Origin: Paenibacillus antri
Lineage (GTDB): Bacteria > Bacillota > Bacilli > Paenibacillales > YIM-B00363
NCBI RefSeq assembly: GCF_005765165.1
Contig: NZ_VCIW01000006.1
Span: 1-64,000, forward strand
Length of the DNA stretch: 64,000 nt
Reading direction: 5' to 3'
Under the pieces are notes generated by a model. It saw nothing but the letters and a program-made list of their open reading frames with translations, made no database searches and had not been told where the DNA came from. Position numbers and translations under genes: made by a program. Below are positions 23,884-31,892 of this stretch, piece after piece; position 1 is the first letter of the stretch, and each line of letters begins with the position of its first letter.

Positions 23884-24159
23884 ATGCAAAGCATAGGATT
23901 GCCAGGCATCATCTTGATCGTGCTGATCGCGCTCATTCTGTTCGGCCCGAAGAAGCTGCCGGAGCTCGGCCGCGCGTTCGGACGGACGCTGCGCGAGTTC
24001 AAGGAAGGCACGAAGGAGCTGCTGAAGGACGACGACGACAAGACGGATTCGGGGAAGGATTCCCGCGTCGCGTCCTCGACCGCCGCCGCGCCGCGCAACG
24101 TCGTCGAAGGCGAGATCGTCGCGGAGCCGAAGAAGGAAGACAAACGATTGCCCGAATAA
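23884..24159 (+). CDS. tatA: Twin-arginine translocase subunit TatA
   Basis: A 91-residue membrane protein that forms the Tat translocation pore. One N-terminal helix (residues 5-20), the hinge [12 protein letters not shown] at 20-31, an amphipathic helix with FKEG, and an acidic tail. Folded molybdoenzymes are common Tat cargo, which fits its place behind the moa genes. No tatC is in the window. Confidence 0.92.
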   Translation: MQSIGLPGIILIVLIALILFGPKKLPELGRAFGRTLREFKEGTKELLKDDDDKTDSGKDSRVASSTAAAPRNVVEGEIVAEPKKEDKRLPE

Positions 24160-24174
24160 TAGTCGTTCTATGGG

Positions 24175-24207
24175 AAGACGAGCCGCGGAGGCTCGTCTTT
24201 CTTTTTT
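24175..24207 (+). terminator. Terminator after tatA
   Basis: Perfect ten-base stem AAGACGAGCC/GGCTCGTCTT with a five-base loop, then TCTTTTTT. Confidence 0.93.
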
Positions 24208-24883
24208 GGCAGGTATTGTGCGCACAGGGCATACCCGTGGGAGGGGGGCTGGTTCCCGTGCTCCTTCTCCTGGATTGACCTTCGCTCAGCAGCGGCAGCT
24301 ACAGCTAAGAAGCCTAACCGTTCGCCGCTCGACAGCACATTTTCTTTACGGTTCGCATGCCTGCCGCGCATCCCGCCGCACCCGTTCTGCGTCCCGTCGC
24401 CTGCCTTATGTACCTCGCTCTCGGCTCAGCCGTCTCGGCGGCAGCTACCGTTAAGAAACTTTACCCTTCGCCGCTCGACAGCATATTTTCTTTACGGTTC
24501 GCATGCCTGCCACACATCCTCGCCGCACCCCGTCTGCGTCCCGCCGCCTGCCTTGCGTACTTCGCTCTCGGCTCAGCCATCTCGGCGGCAGCTACCGTTA
24601 AGAAGCTTTACCGTTCGCTGCACGACAGCACATTTTCCTCACGGTTCGCATGCCTGTCGCGCATCCCCGCCGCAACTCGTTCCGCCTCCCGCGGCGGCAC
24701 GTGAAATGCTTGTCCGTCGGGCATTTTCCCCGGGGCTTTTCCCCATTTTCCTCCGCACTCCGACGCTTACCCATACCGCAACGCTTCTCCCGACATAGGG
24801 TGGACTATCGAAAGGCGAGAGAGACGTCGAACGCGCCGCTCTCGATCCTTCGAAATCCAAGCATGTAAAGGAGTAGAGGCCGC
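24208..24883. repeat. Non-coding stretch with three decayed copies of a 146-bp repeat
   Basis: The motif GGTTCGCATGCCTG recurs near 24350, 24496 and 24643, spaced 146-147 bases, with matching flanks (GCTCGACAGCA-ATTTTC before, CGCATCC and CTGCGTCCCG-CGCCTGCCTT after, and TCGGCTCAGCC-TCTCGGCGGCAGCTACCGTTAAG between). The copies have drifted and none holds a convincing gene. The last 180 bases (to 24883) hold the ribosome site of the next gene and perhaps its promoter, which I could not assign. Confidence 0.7.
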
Positions 24884-25333
24884 ATGAAAGTCACATTCGA
24901 AGGCAAGGTGAACGGCGAAGCGAACGTCCGCGGAGCCGGGAGAGGGACTTCTCGGCCGCCCGGCCGGACGGTTCGCGCGCTTCGCAAGGACATCCGCCGA
25001 AGCGCCCGCCGCATCCGGCGCGAGCTGAAGAAACACCGTCGCGAGCTGCGGGAGGTCCGCCGGGAGCTGCGCCGCGACATCCGCCGCGACATCCATCGGG
25101 AGCTGTATTCCGATCGGTTCGCAAGATTCCTCCGCGCCGCCGCCGCCGGCGGCGAGCCGTTCCGCGAGATCGCCCAAGGGCTGCTCAACGAAGCGGTTCG
25201 GACGGAGACGACGGCGGGACCCGTGAGCGGGACGCTGGTGGAGGTCGGCGAGGACTATATGGTCATTCGGGAGTCGGCGAACACGATCCTGCTCGTGCCG
25301 TTCGCGAACGTCGTCTCGATTCGGCCGCTGTAA
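24884..25333 (+). CDS. Arginine-rich protein with C-terminal DUF2642/Sm-like domain
   Basis: A 149-residue protein. Residues 30-75 are extremely basic helical repeats (RRELKKHRRELREVRREL and similar). Residues 95-149 (SGTLVEVGEDYMVIRES then TILLVPFANVVSIRPL) look like the small beta-barrel of DUF2642 proteins, several of which are spore-associated in Bacillus relatives. It may bind an acidic partner such as nucleic acid or polysaccharide through the basic arm. The role is not known. It starts a run of six coupled genes. Confidence 0.6.
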   Translation: MKVTFEGKVNGEANVRGAGRGTSRPPGRTVRALRKDIRRSARRIRRELKKHRRELREVRRELRRDIRRDIHRELYSDRFARFLRAAAAGGEPFREIAQGLLNEAVRTETTAGPVSGTLVEVGEDYMVIRESANTILLVPFANVVSIRPL

Positions 25334-25360
25334 CCATTTTCTAAGGAGAGGATGATCGTT

Positions 25361-25558
25361 ATGTTCGAAAACGAATTGCGCGCCCGCCTGAACGAACGCG
25401 TTCAAGTCGTCACGTCCGCGGAGACGGTGTCCGGCGTTCTGGTCGGCGTCGCGAGCGCGGCCGTCACGGTTCGCGTCGCCCAATACCCGGGCTACGGCGG
25501 GGCGGAGGACGTCACCGTGCGGATGGACGCGATCGCGTACGTCAGATTGTTCGTATGA
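25361..25558 (+). CDS. Short DUF2642/Sm-like protein
   Basis: A 65-residue protein that consists of little more than one small beta-barrel: ARLNERVQVVTSAETVSGVLVGV then VTVRMDAIAYVRLFV. It resembles the C-terminal domain of the previous protein. The ATG at 25361 is spaced correctly from AAGGAGAGG; an ATG nine bases earlier is too close. Its stop overlaps the following glycosyltransferase start (ATGA). Function unknown. Confidence 0.6.
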   Translation: MFENELRARLNERVQVVTSAETVSGVLVGVASAAVTVRVAQYPGYGGAEDVTVRMDAIAYVRLFV

Positions 25559-27096
25559 GCCGCCGGCACAGGAAGCTATCCGTCGTCATTCCCGCGCAAA
25601 ACGAGGCGTCTTCGATCGGCGCCGTCATCCGGGAGGTCCGGAAGCTGTCGCCGCTCGAAATCATCGTCGTCGCGAACGGTTCGACGGACGGAACGGCCGA
25701 GGCGTGCAGGGAGCTGGGCTGCACGGTTCACGAATTCAAGCGCGCGCTCGGCAACGACATCGGGCGGGCCGTCGGGGCGTACTACGCCCGCGGCGACGCG
25801 CTGCTGTTCCTGGACGGCGACATTCCGGTCCGAAGCGAGCAGCTGCGTCCGTTCGTCGAGGCGATCGAGAACGGCCACGACATCGCGCTCAATAACTTGG
25901 CGTGGTTGAACGCCACGGGATTACCGCATTATACGACGCTGGCGAAGAAAGTGTTCAATCGCGTCATGCGGCGCATCGATCTAGCCGGCAATTCGCTGCT
26001 CGCGATTCCGCACGCGATGAGCCGGAAGGCGCTCGAGACGATCGGCTGGAAGCGGCTGGCCGCCCCGGTCGTCGCACAGGCGATCGCGATCGAGCGGGGA
26101 CTCTCGATCGTCATGGCCGGCTCCGTCGACGTCGTGCATGCGAATAAGCCGCGTACGATGCACATCCGAAGACAGGGGAACTCGCCGTTCCCCGAGTCGA
26201 CGGAGCGCATCCTCGGCGACCACCTGGAGGCGCTGCATTATGCGATCCGCCGATTCGGCCCCCGGGCCGGGTTGACGGACGGCGCCCGCAACCGCGACTT
26301 CCTTCGGGCGTACGAAGCGCCGGATCGGCCGCGGAAGGCGAAGCGAAGCGCGATCATCCCGGTCGGCGAGGAGCGAAGCACGATCCAAGAGGTCGTGCGG
26401 GAGGCGAGACGGGCGGGCGTCGACGAAATTATCGTCGTCGCGAACGGAGCGGACGACGAGACGGTCGACAAGGCGATGCGCGTCGGCGCCAACGTCCTCG
26501 CGTTCCGGCAGCGGCTGGGGCATAACGTCGGCAGAGCCGTCGGCGCCGCCTTCAGCACGGGAGACGTCTTGCTGTTCATCGACGGCGACTTCGTCGTTCC
26601 CGCGAACGATTTACAAGCGTATATCCGGGCGGCGGAAGCCGGGACGGACGTAGCGCTGAACGATTTAACGACGCTTTGTTACCGCGAAGGCATGCCGCTG
26701 GACGCGGTGAGCGCGGCGAAATATATCCTGAATTGCTGCTTGCGTCGGCCGGAGCTGCTGAACGGCTCGATGACGGCCGTGCCCCACGCGGTGCGCCGCC
26801 GGGTGATCGACGCGATCGGCTTCCGCAGCCTGATGATTCCGCCGCTCGCGCAGGCGAAGGCGATCCGGGGCGGATTCGTCGTGCGCAACGTCCATTATAC
26901 GGACGTCGTGACGCCGAACCGCATTCGACCGGATCACGTGTTGCGGAACGGGACCGTGCCGGCGTTCGAGCGCATCGTCGGGGACCATGTCGAGGCGATC
27001 GATTATGTGCTTCGCATGACCGACCCTCGAGGCGGCTTCTTCGACGGGGATCGGAATCGAGACATTATAGAACGACTTGGGGGGGAGCGACTTTGA
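25555..27096 (+). CDS. Twin-domain GT2 glycosyltransferase A
   Basis: A 513-residue cytoplasmic protein made of two related GT-A domains. Domain 1 (about 8-250): LSVVIPAQNEASSIG, EIIVVANGSTDGT, GNDIGRAVGA, LFLDGD. Domain 2 (about 262-510): IIPVGEERSTI, EIIVVANGADDET, GHNVGRAVGA, LFIDGD. Both also share ALN(N/D)L, PHA-(S/R)R and GDH-EA motifs, so the protein arose by internal duplication. DGD is the nucleotide-sugar/metal motif and is intact in both. Substrates are unknown. A second gene of the same design lies 2.3 kb downstream. It overlaps both neighbours by four bases. Confidence 0.85.
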   Translation: MSRRHRKLSVVIPAQNEASSIGAVIREVRKLSPLEIIVVANGSTDGTAEACRELGCTVHEFKRALGNDIGRAVGAYYARGDALLFLDGDIPVRSEQLRPFVEAIENGHDIALNNLAWLNATGLPHYTTLAKKVFNRVMRRIDLAGNSLLAIPHAMSRKALETIGWKRLAAPVVAQAIAIERGLSIVMAGSVDVVHANKPRTMHIRRQGNSPFPESTERILGDHLEALHYAIRRFGPRAGLTDGARNRDFLRAYEAPDRPRKAKRSAIIPVGEERSTIQEVVREARRAGVDEIIVVANGADDETVDKAMRVGANVLAFRQRLGHNVGRAVGAAFSTGDVLLFIDGDFVVPANDLQAYIRAAEAGTDVALNDLTTLCYREGMPLDAVSAAKYILNCCLRRPELLNGSMTAVPHAVRRRVIDAIGFRSLMIPPLAQAKAIRGGFVVRNVHYTDVVTPNRIRPDHVLRNGTVPAFERIVGDHVEAIDYVLRMTDPRGGFFDGDRNRDIIERLGGERL

Positions 27097-28385
27097 AACC
27101 AACTTCGCAGCCGGCTTCGGCTTGGAAGGTTGCCGTGGTGGGGTTAGGCTACGTCGGCCTGCCGCTCGCCATGCACATTCACGAGAAGGGATTTCCCGTC
27201 ATGGGATTCGATAAAGACGTACGAAAAATTCGGATGCTCCGCGCCGGGAAGAGCTATATTCCGGACGTTCCGTCATCCGCGGTACGCCATGCGATGCGAT
27301 CCGAGACGTTCTGGGCGGATGAGCCGACGGGCGTCATCGCCGGGGCCGACTATATTATCGTGAGCGTGCCGACGCCGCTCGATCGGCGGGGAGACCCCGA
27401 TCTGACCGCCATGAAGCGGGCCGCTTCGTTCGTCGCTCGCCATCTGCGCCGGGGACAGACGGTCGTGTTCGAGAGCTCCACGTATCCCGGCACGCTGGAG
27501 GAAGTCATCCGGCCGATCATGGAGGAGAGCGGAATGGAAGCGGGGACCGATTACTATCTCGGCTATTCGCCGGAACGCATCGACCCGGGGAACGACCGAT
27601 TCCCGATCGAATCGATTCCGAAGGTCGTCAGCGGGTTGACGGAGGCGTGCCTGGAACGGGTGAACGCGCTCTACTCGCGCTTATTCCGTCGGACGGTGCC
27701 GGTCAGCCGGCCGCGGGTCGCCGAGATGTGCAAGCTGTTCGAGAACATTCAGCGTCTCGTCAACATCTCGCTCGTCAACGAGCTGGACGGCATCTGCGAG
27801 AAGATGGGCATCGACTTCTGGGAGACGCTGCAGGCGGCTTCGACGAAGCCGTTCGGGTTTACGCCGTATTGGCCGGGTCCGGGCATCGGCGGACACTGCA
27901 TCCCGGTCGATCCGCTGTACTTCCAATGGAAGGCGAAGCAATTCGGCGCGGCCAGCAAGCTGATCGGCGCGGCCAGCCGGATCAACGACGAGATGCCGCG
28001 ACGCGTCGCCGAACGGGTCGCGCGGGCCGTCGGCGACGGCAAAGCCGATTGGCGCAAGGGCCAGGGGAAGGTGCTTGCGATCGGGCTGGCGTACAAGAAG
28101 GACGTGAACGACATCCGGGAATCGGCGGCGGTCGACGTCTTTACGCTGCTCGCGGCGCAAGGGTACGAGTTGGAGTTTAGCGATCCGCATGTGTCGTCGG
28201 TTACCGCGGGCGGCAAAAAATACGTCTCCAAGAAGCTTACGCCGGAGCTGCTTCGTACCGCGGATGCGGTCGTCATTCTGACGGACCATTCCGACATCGA
28301 TTGGGAGATGGTGCAGAGTTACGCGAAGCGGGTCGTAGACACGCGCGGCGTCCTGCGCCGCCAGATGCGGAGGGATGCGATATGA
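27093..28385 (+). CDS. Nucleotide-sugar dehydrogenase (UDP-HexNAc 6-dehydrogenase type)
   Basis: Oxidises the C6 hydroxyl of a UDP-sugar to an acid with two NAD+. The 430-residue product has the Rossmann motif VVGLGYVGLPLA near 15, SVPTPLD near 91, SPERIDPG near 158, and the catalytic GHCIPVDPLYF with Cys near 269. That context is typical of WbpA/WecC-type UDP-N-acetylhexosamine dehydrogenases and differs from the GFGGSCFPKD of the UDP-glucose enzyme encoded at 59057. TTG start with GGGGGGAG upstream. Product is probably an N-acetylhexosaminuronic acid donor for the flanking glycosyltransferases. Confidence 0.85.
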   Translation: MKPTSQPASAWKVAVVGLGYVGLPLAMHIHEKGFPVMGFDKDVRKIRMLRAGKSYIPDVPSSAVRHAMRSETFWADEPTGVIAGADYIIVSVPTPLDRRGDPDLTAMKRAASFVARHLRRGQTVVFESSTYPGTLEEVIRPIMEESGMEAGTDYYLGYSPERIDPGNDRFPIESIPKVVSGLTEACLERVNALYSRLFRRTVPVSRPRVAEMCKLFENIQRLVNISLVNELDGICEKMGIDFWETLQAASTKPFGFTPYWPGPGIGGHCIPVDPLYFQWKAKQFGAASKLIGAASRINDEMPRRVAERVARAVGDGKADWRKGQGKVLAIGLAYKKDVNDIRESAAVDVFTLLAAQGYELEFSDPHVSSVTAGGKKYVSKKLTPELLRTADAVVILTDHSDIDWEMVQSYAKRVVDTRGVLRRQMRRDAI

Positions 28386-29347
28386 CGCTGACGGCCGGAA
28401 GATGTTTAGTGACGGGCGGAGCCGGCTTTATCGGCTCCCACGTCGCGAAGCGGCTGTTCGAAGCGGGCTGCGACGTCACGGTGTTGGATACGAACGCCGG
28501 CGGCGGCGGCGCGGTCGAAGGAGTCCGCTATGTGAAGGGCAACGCGACGAACGCCGAATTGGTCGATCGGCTCGTTGCGGAGCACGACGCCGTGTTTCAC
28601 TTAGCCGCCATGCTCGGGGTGAAGACGACGATGGACGCGCCCGCGGAGATGATCGAGAACAATGTGCAGGGCACCGTGAACGTGCTGCGATCGGCGCTGA
28701 AATTTCGCAGGAAGGTCGTGTTCGCATCCTCCTCGGAGGTGTACGGCAAAGGCCGCCCGCCGTTCTCCGAGGACGACGACCTGCTGTACGGCCCGACGAA
28801 GAGGCTGCGCTGGAGCTACGCGACGGCGAAGCTGCTCGAGGAGTTCCTCTGTCTCGGGTACGGCCGGAAGGGGCTGCCGGTGACCGTCGTTCGGTATTTC
28901 AACGTATACGGTCCGGGGCAGAAGGACGGTCCGTACGGAGGCGTCATTCCGAAGTTCATCCGGGCGGCGCTCGCCGGGGACGATATCACGGTGTACGGCG
29001 ACGGCACGCAAACCCGCTGCTTCACGTACGTCGAAGACGCGGCGGAGGCGACGATTCGCGCCTTGCGTCCGGAAGCCGACAACGAGATCGTCAACATCGG
29101 CACGGAGCACGAAATTCCGATCATGGAAGTGGCCCGATTGGTGAAGTCGATCTCGAAGAGCGTCTCGAAGATCGTTAGGGTCCCCTATGCGTCGGTATAC
29201 CCTCACGGCTTCGAGGAGATTCCGAGACGTCTGCCGACGACCGACAAAATGAAGTCGCTGCTCGGGTATCGGCCGAAGGTGGATCTAGGCATCGGCTTGG
29301 GGCTCACCTTGCAGTGGTATCAAGGGAATCGGAAGCAGGGAGGATGA
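28382..29347 (+). CDS. NAD-dependent sugar epimerase/dehydratase
   Basis: Extended short-chain dehydrogenase of 321 aa: GGAGFIGSH near 12-20, FHLAA near 72, SSSEVYG near 112, and YATAK (catalytic Tyr/Lys) near 143-147. FNVYGPGQ and G-QTRCFTYVED follow. Such enzymes epimerise or decarboxylate UDP-sugars. Next to the dehydrogenase it probably converts the UDP-uronate, but specificity cannot be read. It is coupled on both sides by four-base overlaps. Confidence 0.85.
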   Translation: MTLTAGRCLVTGGAGFIGSHVAKRLFEAGCDVTVLDTNAGGGGAVEGVRYVKGNATNAELVDRLVAEHDAVFHLAAMLGVKTTMDAPAEMIENNVQGTVNVLRSALKFRRKVVFASSSEVYGKGRPPFSEDDDLLYGPTKRLRWSYATAKLLEEFLCLGYGRKGLPVTVVRYFNVYGPGQKDGPYGGVIPKFIRAALAGDDITVYGDGTQTRCFTYVEDAAEATIRALRPEADNEIVNIGTEHEIPIMEVARLVKSISKSVSKIVRVPYASVYPHGFEEIPRRLPTTDKMKSLLGYRPKVDLGIGLGLTLQWYQGNRKQGG

Positions 29348-29352
29348 TCGAA

Positions 29353-30936
29353 ATGCGGCGAACCTTATCCGTCATCATTCCCGCGAGGAACGAAGCCGGC
29401 ACGATTCACGACGTCGTCACGGCCGCGAGCAACCTGCGGCCGCTCGAGATCGTCGTCGTCGCCAACGGCTGCACCGACGACACGGCGGCGATCGCGCGGA
29501 AATTAGGCTGCCGAGTGTTGGAGTTCGAGCATGCGCTCGGGCACGACGTCGGGCGAGCGGTCGGCGCCGGGGCGTCGCGCGGGGAGGCGCTGCTATTTCT
29601 CGACGCCGACGTGCCGATCGCATCCAATGAGCTGCGCGCGTTCCTCGAACCGGTCGTGTCGGGCAAGGCGGATGTCGCATTAAATAATATGGATCCGTTG
29701 TTCGTTCGCCCGCGGCGGCCGCACAGCACGACGATATGGAGACAGATGGCGAACGCCATGATCCGGAGAGACGATCTCCGGATCGACTCCCTGCTCTCGG
29801 TCCCGCACGCGATGACGAGGGAGGCGGCCCGCGCCGTCGGCTACGAGACCCTTGCGAATCCGATCCATGCGCATCTATTGGCGGCCGGCTCCCCGCTCCG
29901 CATCGACCGTTCCCGTTCCATCGACGTCATCGCGCGCAACCGGCATCGGCCGGCGGAGCACGACGCGCCTCCGGGCCTGCTGTCGGTCTCCGAGCAGCGA
30001 ATGATCGGCGACCACTTAGCGGCGTTGTCGGCCGTATGGAAGGATCCGCGGGGCGGCTTCGGCGACGGCGGCAGAAGAAGGGACATCGCGGAGCGGCTCT
30101 GCATGGGCGCCATGCCCCTGCCGATTGTGTCGCGCCCGCGGCCCCGCCCCTCTTCCGCGCTGTACGGGGGAGAGCGTCTGTCGGTTATCGTTCCGGCGCA
30201 GAACGAAGAAGCGACGATTCGTTCGTGTATCCGCGAGGCGAAGAAGATCGAGCCTTACGAAATCATCGTCGTGGTCAACGGCTCGAGCGACCGAACGCTT
30301 TCCATCGCGGCGGAGGAAGGAGCGACGACACTTCATTTTCCGGAGAGGCTCGGGAACGATGTCGGCAGGGCGGTCGGAGCTTTCGCCGCGACGGGCGACA
30401 TTCTGTTGTTCATCGACGGCGACTTCGCGGTGCCGGCCGCGCATCTGTATCGGTACGCGAAGGCGGTGTCGTCGGGCGTCGATCTCGCATTGAACGACCT
30501 GAACCATTATTTGGATATCCGATTTCCGTATAACCTCGTGACGGCCTGCAAATACGGGGTCAATCTCACGCTGAATCGGAAAGACCTCGGCGTCGGTTCG
30601 TTCATCGCGGTGCCTCACGCGGTGCATCGACGGGCGGCCGACCGGATCGGACGGGAGACGTTCCTCTCCCCGGTGAAGGCGCAGGTTAAGGGACTGCTGC
30701 TCGGTTGTTCCGCGGGCAACGTCGCGCGTACGGACGTGGATCGGATGAATCGGATCCGGCCGGAAGAGCATTTCGCGGCGAGCGGTCATCCGCCGGCGGT
30801 GGAGCGCATCGTGGGCGATCATGCGGAAGGCATTCGTTATTTGACGGAGACGGTCGGCGAACGGGGGTTATTCGCTCGTCAGGAGCGGAATTTCCGGGCT
30901 GCCGGATGGTCAGGATTCGGAACGAAGCCGCGATAA
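29353..30936 (+). CDS. Twin-domain GT2 glycosyltransferase B
   Basis: A 527-residue paralogue of the protein encoded at 25555. Domain 1: LSVIIPARNEAGTI, EIVVVANGCTDDT, GHDVGRAVGA, LFLDADVP (DAD instead of DGD). Domain 2: LSVIVPAQNEEATI, EIIVVVNGSSDRT, GNDVGRAVGA, LFIDGDFAV. Both carry PHA and GDH motifs. I use the ATG at 29353, nine bases from GGGAGG; an ATG at 29344 overlaps the previous stop but has no spacing to the ribosome site. It ends the operon; its last 27 bases overlap the convergent gene. Confidence 0.85.
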   Translation: MRRTLSVIIPARNEAGTIHDVVTAASNLRPLEIVVVANGCTDDTAAIARKLGCRVLEFEHALGHDVGRAVGAGASRGEALLFLDADVPIASNELRAFLEPVVSGKADVALNNMDPLFVRPRRPHSTTIWRQMANAMIRRDDLRIDSLLSVPHAMTREAARAVGYETLANPIHAHLLAAGSPLRIDRSRSIDVIARNRHRPAEHDAPPGLLSVSEQRMIGDHLAALSAVWKDPRGGFGDGGRRRDIAERLCMGAMPLPIVSRPRPRPSSALYGGERLSVIVPAQNEEATIRSCIREAKKIEPYEIIVVVNGSSDRTLSIAAEEGATTLHFPERLGNDVGRAVGAFAATGDILLFIDGDFAVPAAHLYRYAKAVSSGVDLALNDLNHYLDIRFPYNLVTACKYGVNLTLNRKDLGVGSFIAVPHAVHRRAADRIGRETFLSPVKAQVKGLLLGCSAGNVARTDVDRMNRIRPEEHFAASGHPPAVERIVGDHAEGIRYLTETVGERGLFARQERNFRAAGWSGFGTKPR

Positions 30937-31650
30937 GCTTCTCACGCACGGCACCGGGGAGAGGACGAATTCATCGATCGTATAACAGGCTGCCGGTAAG
31001 CCGTAGTGCTCTATGATCCGGTCGAACAACGTCTTCCGGTATTCGGTGCTGGTTACGACCAGGAGCGAAGGGAGCGCGGAGGACGCGGCTTTCGTCGCAT
31101 ACCAGTTCCGGTATTTCTCCATCTTCACATCCCGCAAATAACCGGCGCTCTCGGTATTGCGGTCCAGCTCCAGGAAGAGGGCGAAGGGACGGGAATCCAA
31201 CGCGAGTTCGACGTACGCGTCGGGAACGATCTTCTCGAATTTCGGCTCCACGTCGAACGCGCGGAGGATTCCCGGATCCGCCGTCCGCAACCGGACGAAC
31301 ACTTCGGCGATAAGGGAGTAGTGAATGGACCTCTCCGATTTCCGAAACGTCCGCACGCCTTCCGCACCATTCCGGTATTCCAGTTCAAGCGCGCCGCCGC
31401 GGGATAAATAATAGATTTTCTGTTCGTATTTCGACGGCTGCCAAGATTTCACCCAACCGGCCGACTCCATCTCGTGCAGCCTTCTGCGGGTCACGCTGAG
31501 GCCGTGGCTGCCGGCGTAGCCGTATAGCTGGTGGATTTGGCGGGTGGTCATAAACCTAAGCCGCGCCAAGGCGAGCATGATATTGCTCTCGCGTTCGCTC
31601 ATCGGAGAGCTCCCAGCCGGTATTCCGGAGGAAGCATATAGTTTATCCAT
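30910..31650 (-). CDS. Replication-relaxation-type winged-helix protein
   Basis: A 246-residue protein with an N-terminal winged-helix region (ERESNIMLALARLRFMTTRQIHQL, then RRRLHEME-AGWVK) and a C-terminal domain with VPDAYVEL and FLELDRNTES. This layout is that of the replication-relaxation (PF13814) family, normally found on plasmids and integrative elements. Here it is a lone chromosomal gene without integrase or relaxase. The ATG at 31650 follows a GGGGTG element. Its 3' end overlaps the preceding glycosyltransferase gene tail to tail. Confidence 0.7.
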   Translation of the reverse strand: MDKLYASSGIPAGSSPMSERESNIMLALARLRFMTTRQIHQLYGYAGSHGLSVTRRRLHEMESAGWVKSWQPSKYEQKIYYLSRGGALELEYRNGAEGVRTFRKSERSIHYSLIAEVFVRLRTADPGILRAFDVEPKFEKIVPDAYVELALDSRPFALFLELDRNTESAGYLRDVKMEKYRNWYATKAASSALPSLLVVTSTEYRKTLFDRIIEHYGLPAACYTIDEFVLSPVPCVRSLSRLRSES

Positions 31651-31705
31651 TTCCACACCCCACGACACCTGTCGTCCTACTTGAAATTCGCGAAGCGGAT
31701 CGGCG

Positions 31706-31740
31706 ATTTCCTAGTACGCCTTCCGGTGTTCCTAGGAAAT
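31706..31740. promoter_or_regulatory. Nine-base inverted repeat between divergent regulator genes
   Basis: ATTTCCTAG (31706-31714) and CTAGGAAAT (31732-31740) are perfect arms with a 17-base gap, in the 242-base divergent region between the winged-helix gene and the MHYT-LuxR gene. It may be an operator for either protein. A second, weaker dyad CCATTTT/AAAATGG lies near 31789-31827. Confidence 0.45.
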
Positions 31741-31892
31741 TCATGATGACACTATACATATATGCCGCATAGCTAGGCTACGTGTGGTCCATTTTTCATC
31801 GGGTCGTCCGGCGGAAAATGGTGCCAAGTCCTTGTTATAACCCCTGGTCAATCAAAATATAGTGTAGTTACCGGGGGAGGGAACTTACATCG

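Noticed and set aside
30910-31650. An integrated plasmid or prophage at this position
   Set aside because: Only one mobile-element-type gene is present; there is no integrase, relaxase, structural gene or direct repeat.
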